A stretch of DNA of 64,000 nt, taken from assembly GCA_049514215.1 (NCBI GenBank), contig JBEKVI010000016.1, forward strand, positions 1 to 64,000, written 5' to 3'. This stretch comes from BOG-994 sp049514215. GTDB lineage: Bacteria; Pseudomonadota; Gammaproteobacteria; Burkholderiales; Burkholderiaceae_D. Position numbers and translations under genes: made by a program. Shown here piece by piece: positions 58,884 to 64,000 of this stretch. The first letter of the stretch is position 1, and the number at the start of each line of letters is the position of its first letter. Below the pieces are notes generated by a model. The model ran no database searches. It was not told the origin of the DNA and saw nothing but the letters and a program-made list of their open reading frames with translations.

Positions 58884-61382
58884 TTAGGCGTCCCGTAACG
58901 TGGCCAGGGGAGGTTGAAGCAACACCGGACGCAGCCCAAGCCATCCACCCAGGGCGGCGACAACGATCCCACCAAGGCCCCCCGTCCACCATGGCGTGAA
59001 ATCAAAAATATAAGGAAAATGAAACACGTAGGTCGCAAGAGCCCAGCCGATTCCGACTGCGCCCGCGGCAGCCAGGAGCCCAGCCAGGAGTCCAAGCGCT
59101 GCAAACTCGGCGAACTGCGCCCCGGACAGTTGGGCACGAGAGGCTCCCAGCGCGCGCAACAGGGCGGCCTCCCGCGTGCGTTCATCCCGGGACGACAAAA
59201 GTGCGGCATAGAGAACGAGGATTCCAGCGGCCAGGGTGAACACGAACAGGAATTCCACGGCCGTGACCACCTGGTCGAGGATGCTCTGGATCTGTTGCAG
59301 GACAGCTCCCATGTCGATGACCGTGACGTTGGGAAATTGTCCGACGAGGCGATTGCCGACGTCGGTTTGTGAGGCGGAAAGATGGAAGGCGGAGATCCAG
59401 GTCTGCGGAAAATCCTTTAGTGCAGCCGGCGGAAAAATGACGAAGAAATTGACGTGCATCGAGTCCCATTCGAGCTTTCTGAAACTCGTGATCCGGCCTT
59501 CAACCTGTTGGCCGGCGACATCGAATCGCAGCCGATCACCGAGCTTGAGCTTGAGGGTCTCCGCGATGCCGGCCTCGATCGACAGTTCATCGCTCCGGCC
59601 ACCGAACCATTGGCCGGCCGAGACCCGATTATGCACGGGAAGCGTACTCGAATAGGAGAGGTTGAACTCGCGATCGACAAGACGCTTGGCCTGTTCATCC
59701 GCATACGAGCCCGAACTCGTCTGCCGTCCATTAATGGCGATGAGGCGGCCGCGGATCATCGGAGCCAGATCGAACTCGTTCAGTCCTTCGCTCTTCATGA
59801 AATTGGTGAATCGATCTCGCTCATCCGGCTGCAGATTGATGACGAAACGATTCGGTGCATTGGGCGGCGCGGCGTTGCGCCAAGCTGTCACCAGATCGGA
59901 GCGAGTAAGCGACAAGAGCAAGAGTGCTGTGAGTCCGAGCGCGAGCGAGACGGTCTGCACGATCGTTGCGACCGGACGCCGCTGTATCGACGCGAGCGCG
60001 AATCGCATGCCCGCTGACAGCCGCACGGCGTGGCGCAGGGGCCCACCGAGGAGCACCGCGCCCCAGGCGATCAGGGAGAAGACAAGAAAGGCGCCGGCAA
60101 ACCCTCCCGAGGTCAAAAGCCCCACCTTCACATTGTGTGCAGTCCAAAGAAGAAGCGCGACAAAAAGCACGGCCCCGGCCAGAAACCCGAAGGCCATCGT
60201 GGGCCGCGGCCCGCCCAGATCCCGGCGCAAGACGCGCAGCGGCGCGACATGACGCAACTGGAGAACAGGGGGTAAGGCAAAACCGATCAAAAGGACGAAT
60301 CCCACCAAAAATCCCTGTACCGCCGAGGTGATGCGTGCCGGAGGCAGATTCGTCTGGATGAGCGAGCCCAAGACCAGGATGAACATGTAGTGGGCGAAAA
60401 AGCCAAGCAAGACCCCGGCTAAGGCGCCCAAGGCACCGACCGCCAGAAATTCGAACAGGTAGAGAATCAAAACGTCGCTCTGGCTCGATCCCAGGCAGCG
60501 CATGACGGCGCACGAGTCTAGATGGCGCTGAGTGAAGCGGCGCGCCGCGAGCGCGACTGCGACGGCGGCCAGCATGGCCGTCAGAAGCGCCACCAGCGAA
60601 AGAAATTGTTGAGCGCGATCGAGCGTAGCCCGGACTTCGGGTCGACCGCTTTCCAAGGATTCGAGGTGCTGCCCGCGCACGAGTCGGGGCGTAATCCAGG
60701 TACGAAACGAATTGACCGCCTCCAGGGGACCCGCAACCAATAGGCGCCGTGTCTCGCGACTGCCCGCTTGAATCAGATGCGTCGCATCGAGGTCCTCCAG
60801 GCGCATGAGAACGCGTGGGGCGATATTGACAAACGACAGGCCACGATCGGGTTCGACAGTAATGATGCGCGTGATACGAAAGGAACTGTCACCCAAGTGA
60901 AGCGAGTCTCCCATCTTGAGATTCAAATCCGAAAGCAGAGCTGCGTCCACCCAGATTTCGCCTGCGCCCGGACGCTCGGTGGTCGCGGCGTCGGCCGCTG
61001 CGGGCTCGGATGCCACGCGTAGCGCTCCCCGCAGTGGATAACCGGCGGAGACGGCTTTGACCGAGGCCAGACGAGCCTGCTCGTGGGCCAGCGCCATGCT
61101 CGGAAAAGTGACGGTCTGAGCCAGCGAGAGGTGGCGTGCCAGGGCCTCCTTTAAGAGGTCATCGGCGATGGTTTGATCGGCCGAGACAACGAGATCGGCG
61201 CCAAGCAACTGGGCGGCGTCGCGTTCCAGACCCAGGCGCAATCGATCCGCGAAAAAACCCACGCTCGTCATGGCCGCAACCGCGAGGACCAGGGACAAAA
61301 CGAGCAGTCGCAACTCGCCCGAACGCCAATCGCGACCTAGAAAAGCCAGGCCTAGGCCTGCGCTACGCCGCCATGCGGTCAT
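58884..61382 (-). CDS. ybbP: FtsX-like permease (YbbP family)
   Basis: An 832-residue membrane protein of the large two-repeat FtsX/MacB permease type. A leader helix (LRLLVLSLVLAVAAMTSVGFFADRL cut) precedes a large periplasmic domain; hydrophobic clusters occur near residues 265-400 and 690-815, with a further helix pair near 430-480. The layout of two FtsX blocks separated by periplasmic domains is YbbP-like. The matching ATPase YbbA lies about 49 kb away (9.06-9.74 kb). The gene begins 3 bp before the DUF5668-type gene ends and its TAA abuts the globin ATG. Confidence 0.88.
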   Translation of the reverse strand: MTAWRRSAGLGLAFLGRDWRSGELRLLVLSLVLAVAAMTSVGFFADRLRLGLERDAAQLLGADLVVSADQTIADDLLKEALARHLSLAQTVTFPSMALAHEQARLASVKAVSAGYPLRGALRVASEPAAADAATTERPGAGEIWVDAALLSDLNLKMGDSLHLGDSSFRITRIITVEPDRGLSFVNIAPRVLMRLEDLDATHLIQAGSRETRRLLVAGPLEAVNSFRTWITPRLVRGQHLESLESGRPEVRATLDRAQQFLSLVALLTAMLAAVAVALAARRFTQRHLDSCAVMRCLGSSQSDVLILYLFEFLAVGALGALAGVLLGFFAHYMFILVLGSLIQTNLPPARITSAVQGFLVGFVLLIGFALPPVLQLRHVAPLRVLRRDLGGPRPTMAFGFLAGAVLFVALLLWTAHNVKVGLLTSGGFAGAFLVFSLIAWGAVLLGGPLRHAVRLSAGMRFALASIQRRPVATIVQTVSLALGLTALLLLSLTRSDLVTAWRNAAPPNAPNRFVINLQPDERDRFTNFMKSEGLNEFDLAPMIRGRLIAINGRQTSSGSYADEQAKRLVDREFNLSYSSTLPVHNRVSAGQWFGGRSDELSIEAGIAETLKLKLGDRLRFDVAGQQVEGRITSFRKLEWDSMHVNFFVIFPPAALKDFPQTWISAFHLSASQTDVGNRLVGQFPNVTVIDMGAVLQQIQSILDQVVTAVEFLFVFTLAAGILVLYAALLSSRDERTREAALLRALGASRAQLSGAQFAEFAALGLLAGLLAAAGAVGIGWALATYVFHFPYIFDFTPWWTGGLGGIVVAALGGWLGLRPVLLQPPLATLRDA

Positions 61383-61385
61383 CGA

Positions 61386-61739
61386 CTAGGGAAGGGTTTG
61401 GTCGCGATCGCGACGGCGCGTGCCGGGCCGCGTCTGCGGAATCGAGGGCAACCGTGCGACGAACAGTAAGACACCAAGGACGATCACGCCCACAGGCCAA
61501 AGAACCTGATCGGGAACCAAGGCCTGATCATGGATAAGCCAAGCTGCGCCCACGTAGATGAGAAACGGGCCAGTGACCACCGTAGAGCGGTTAATGCCCT
61601 CGCCAAGAAGGATGGCGATGCCCAACACGATAAGACCCACGGCAAGCACGAGATGGATCTGGTGAAACCATCCCAACTCGCGGGCGAGCCAGGCTGCGCC
61701 GAAGAGGATCAGGATGACGGGGAATACAGCATTTTTCAT
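61386..61739 (-). CDS. DUF5668 (LiaI/LiaF transmembrane-region) family protein
   Basis: A 117-residue protein with four hydrophobic stretches (VFPVILILFGAAWLARELG, LVLAVGLIVLGIAILLG, VVTGPFLIYVGAAWLIHD, LWPVGVIVLGVLLFVARL) and an Arg-rich tail. The pattern suits the LiaI-LiaF-like transmembrane family. It sits 3 bp before the YbbP-type gene in the same operon. No function is known for the isolated domain; membrane-stress sensing is a guess from Lia relatives. Confidence 0.8.
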   Translation of the reverse strand: MKNAVFPVILILFGAAWLARELGWFHQIHLVLAVGLIVLGIAILLGEGINRSTVVTGPFLIYVGAAWLIHDQALVPDQVLWPVGVIVLGVLLFVARLPSIPQTRPGTRRRDRDQTLP

Positions 61740-61817
61740 GGCGGTCTGAAAAAAACTCCACAGAAAAAACGGCCCAAAAGGATTTGACGTCAGAAAGGGA
61801 GTCGGTTAAGGTTAAGG

Positions 61818-61829
61818 GAACATTTGTTC
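61818..61829. promoter_or_regulatory. Palindrome GAAC-N4-GTTC upstream of imuA, candidate LexA-type operator
   Basis: GAACATTTGTTC lies about 130 bp before the imuA start in an AT-rich stretch. imuA-imuB cassettes are usually SOS-controlled. The pattern resembles the GAAC-N4-GTTC box of Bacillus-type LexA rather than the CTGT-N8-ACAG box expected in beta- and gammaproteobacteria. No CTGT-N8-ACAG match is seen nearby. Whether LexA binds is unknown. Confidence 0.4.
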
Positions 61830-61958
61830 ACTATTCCTGTAATCTGCCTTTTTGTCCGATTCACCCACCTTCTACCCGACACTCAAATGGGTCGCCATCG
61901 TGCCACTGCCCATGCGCTCAACCGGAATTAAGTCGAAGGTACACTTTTTTTGGCAAGC

Positions 61959-62780
61959 ATGCCCTTCCTGCCCCTCCTGTCGACGAAGCTTCCCCCTCTG
62001 GACGCGCATCTGCGTGATCGACTCTGGCGCGGCAATACGCTTTTGGCATCGAATCACAGTATTGCAAGTGGCTTTGCCAGTCTGGATGCGCAATTGCCCG
62101 GAGGCGGTTGGCCAACCCGTTGTCTGAACGAATTGCTCATACCTGCTTTGGGTATCGGCGAGATACGTCTTCTCGCCCCATGCCTGGCCACATTGGTTCA
62201 AGCCCGGCGTCAAATCATCGTGCTGGCCTCCTCGACATCCGAGCATGGACTGCTCTATCCGGATGGATGGGCTCAATTGGGGATCGATCCGAAGGCCGTC
62301 TTGCTCGTGCAAAGCGAACGGCCGGCAGACCATCTCTGGGCTATCGAACAAAGTCTTAAAAGCGCCGCCTTTGGTGCACTTTTGACCTGGCTGCCTGAAG
62401 CAAAACCCGATGCCTTGCGACGCTTGCAACTGGCCGCGGCGGGTGCAGATGGCCTGAGTTTCTTTTTACGTCCGGCCAAAGTCCAAGATCAATCTTCTCC
62501 AGCACCGTTGCGTTTACTGCTCGGGCGCCCCCCTTCGTCTGGCACCGCGGATCGCCTTTTATCGGTCCGCCTGATCAAGCGCCGTGGGCCGCTGCTGGAG
62601 CAGCCCATTTTGTTGAGGCTGCCGGATCCGCGCCCTCTGCGCCATCGCACCCCAAAGGGTATCCCGACACGTTCCGGCAACGGAGCTTCTACTGCTTTGC
62701 CTACTGTATTGCGCCATGCTTTGGGTCGCCCTCTATTGTCCGACGCTGCCTCTCGATCGCATCCAACGCCGGCTACCTGA
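61959..62780 (+). CDS. imuA: Translesion synthesis-associated protein ImuA
   Basis: A 273-residue RecA-like accessory protein of the ImuA-ImuB-DnaE2 mutasome. The N-terminus contains LWRGNTLLASNHSIASGFASLDAQLPGGGWPTRCLNELL, shown in part, typical of ImuA; IRLLAPCLATLVQARRQIIVLAS and FGALLTWLPEAKPDALRRLQLAA follow. The ATG at 61959 is preferred to the TTG at 61950. Its last 65 bp overlap imuB in another frame, which is normal for this cassette. Confidence 0.92.
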   Translation: MPFLPLLSTKLPPLDAHLRDRLWRGNTLLASNHSIASGFASLDAQLPGGGWPTRCLNELLIPALGIGEIRLLAPCLATLVQARRQIIVLASSTSEHGLLYPDGWAQLGIDPKAVLLVQSERPADHLWAIEQSLKSAAFGALLTWLPEAKPDALRRLQLAAAGADGLSFFLRPAKVQDQSSPAPLRLLLGRPPSSGTADRLLSVRLIKRRGPLLEQPILLRLPDPRPLRHRTPKGIPTRSGNGASTALPTVLRHALGRPLLSDAASRSHPTPAT

Positions 62781-64000
62781 CGCCTTGGTACCCGCGATTG
62801 CCATTGCCGAAGCCGTGGGCAATCGACGCTGGATCAGCATGGCCAATCCGGCTGCCCGCAGCCGTGGGATTATCGTAAGACAACCGATCGCAACGGCGCT
62901 TGCCCTATGTCCGGAGTTGGTGCTAATCGAGCGTGATGAAGCCGATGAAGAACAGGCTTTGCGTGCGGCCGCCTTGGCAACGCTCCGCTTTACTCCCAGT
63001 GTGAGCTTGCAACCGGATGGGCTCTTGATGGAAGTCGCAGCCAGCGTGCGTCTGTTTGGCGGTAAACAAGCCTTGCTAGAGCAGATCCAATGCGCATTGG
63101 ATGTCTTCGGGCTGCAAACGTGCATGGGCGTTGCGCCCAGCGCGCGGGGCGCCCATCTTTTGGCCCGGGCTGCTTTGCCCAATCAGGCTCTTTGGGCCAA
63201 GGTCACTGATCTTGAGATGAAACTCGATGTCCTGCCTGTGCGTTTGCTCGCAAGCGCCCAGGATCATCTGTCCACCCTAGCCGGCATCGGCTGCACCTGT
63301 CTTGCGCAGTTGCGCCAGCTGCCCCGTGGCGGCCTGGCCAAGCGTTTTGGTCCCCGCTTGCTCGATGAACTCGATCAAGCCTATGGCCTAAGGGCGGAAC
63401 CTCAAACCTGGTTTGTTGCGCCAGAACGTTTTGAAGCTCGACTCGAACTCATCGCGCGCGTGGAAAATGCAGAGTCGCTGTTGTTTGCCATCCGTCGCTT
63501 GATCACGCAGTTGGCAGGCTGGCTTATCGCCCGTCATGCCGCAGTCAACACGCTCACCCTGACCTTGCATCATGCTGTCTGGCGACGTTCCAATCCCAGT
63601 AGCACGCCAGTCCACCTGCATTTGTCCCAGCCCTGCCGCGACCCACAGCATCTGATGGGCCTGCTGCGCGAACGTCTGAACTCGCTGGTTCTTCAAGCCC
63701 CGGTCGAAGAAATCACCCTGACTGCAGAGGATATCGGCCTTGCATCGATCCCCAATCAGGAGCTATTTCCGACCCCGCAAAGCCATGCAGTCACCCTGAA
63801 TCGACTCATCGAGAAGCTGCGCGCCCGTCTGGGCCATGGCGCCGTGCGGCAGATCCATTGCCTCGCCGATCACCGGCCTGAAAAGGCGGTGCTGCATAGT
63901 GTTGCCGAACAACGTCCCACTGCCCCGCTGCCCACCACCCAGGCTCCGCGTCCGACCTGGCTCCTCAAGGAGCCTCGGCCCCTGACCGTACGGGACCATC
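62716..64000 (+). CDS. imuB: ImuB, Y-family DNA polymerase-like protein (3' partial)
   Basis: The frame is open from an ATG at 62716 to the right edge, about 428 codons visible. The start MLWVALYCPTLPLDRIQRR overlaps the end of imuA. A Y-family layout follows: RGIIVRQPIATALALCPEL, SVSLQPDGLLMEVAASVRLFGG, LQTCMGVAPSARGAHLLARAA and the helix-hairpin region LAGIGCTCLAQLRQLPRGGLAKRFGPRLL. The acidic catalytic residues of true Y-family polymerases are not seen, as expected for ImuB, which connects the clamp and DnaE2. The C-terminus and any dnaE2 lie outside the window. Confidence 0.88.
   Translation, partial: MLWVALYCPTLPLDRIQRRLPDALVPAIAIAEAVGNRRWISMANPAARSRGIIVRQPIATALALCPELVLIERDEADEEQALRAAALATLRFTPSVSLQPDGLLMEVAASVRLFGGKQALLEQIQCALDVFGLQTCMGVAPSARGAHLLARAALPNQALWAKVTDLEMKLDVLPVRLLASAQDHLSTLAGIGCTCLAQLRQLPRGGLAKRFGPRLLDELDQAYGLRAEPQTWFVAPERFEARLELIARVENAESLLFAIRRLITQLAGWLIARHAAVNTLTLTLHHAVWRRSNPSSTPVHLHLSQPCRDPQHLMGLLRERLNSLVLQAPVEEITLTAEDIGLASIPNQELFPTPQSHAVTLNRLIEKLRARLGHGAVRQIHCLADHRPEKAVLHSVAEQRPTAPLPTTQAPRPTWLLKEPRPLTVRDH

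Noticed and set aside
1..64000. CRISPR array, insertion sequence, prophage or rRNA operon
   Set aside because: No regularly spaced repeats, transposase, integrase, phage structural gene or rRNA sequence was recognised on either strand.

Overview
The window is GC-rich chromosomal DNA of a proteobacterium, most likely a betaproteobacterium (Burkholderiales-like). Pointers are the mfd-serB pair, the ybbA/tesA pair, a FimV-like protein, DUF1178 and DUF3014 proteins, an imuA-imuB mutagenesis cassette, and much acyl-CoA metabolism. This placement rests on gene content read by eye, not on a phylogeny. Coding density is high. I see no insertion sequence, prophage, CRISPR array or rRNA.

Layout. 0-4.7 kb: a branched-chain/hydrophobic amino-acid ABC transporter (binding protein cut by the window edge, then livHMGF), continuing into a DUF1445 (D-glutamate cyclase/hydro-lyase family) gene. 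5.5-7.5 kb: a MarR-type regulator divergent from a DadA-type D-amino-acid dehydrogenase, with a perfect 10-bp palindrome between them. 7.5-12.7 kb: NAD(P)HX repair enzyme, ybbA and tesA with overlapping divergent start codons, and a FimV-like membrane protein. 13-24.3 kb: two acyl-CoA blocks, one with acyl-CoA dehydrogenase, 3-hydroxyacyl-CoA dehydrogenase, enoyl-CoA hydratase, a histidine phosphatase and an APH-like kinase, the other with two MaoC hydratases and a PimC/PimD-like dehydrogenase pair. A GST, upp and a PycTM-like membrane protein lie between them. 24.6-28.1 kb: DUF1501/DUF1800 pair and a GNAT acetyltransferase.

28.2-28.5 kb: a tRNA-Leu(UAA) gene split inside its anticodon by a 216-nt group I intron. 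Removing it leaves an 87-nt tRNA, and the intron P1, P3, P4, P7 and P8 helices can be drawn by eye. This is the most striking element of the window.

28.6-38.7 kb: an FMN reductase, a wHTH regulator, then a compact sugar-phosphate operon gnd-zwf-HAD-tal-pgi-DUF2090-pgl-glk. It covers glucose phosphorylation, the oxidative pentose phosphate branch and entry to the non-oxidative branch, with two uncharacterised members (a HAD phosphatase and a lone DUF2090 aldolase-like protein). 38.7-48.1 kb: ClC channel, patatin phospholipase, DOPA-dioxygenase family protein, PPK2 kinase, DUF3014 protein, rhomboid protease, DUF3311 protein with a sodium:solute symporter, and arginase.

48.1-54.1 kb is looser: small proteins (DUF3562, dodecin, a 42-residue membrane peptide), an SDR, a LysR regulator, a sirtuin, a gene-poor stretch, and tRNA-Cys and tRNA-Gly, the latter with a consensus sigma-70 promoter and its own terminator. 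54.1-64 kb: mfd, serB, truncated haemoglobin coupled to an FtsX-like (YbbP) permease, a small membrane protein, and imuA-imuB preceded by a GAAC-N4-GTTC palindrome. imuB runs off the right edge.
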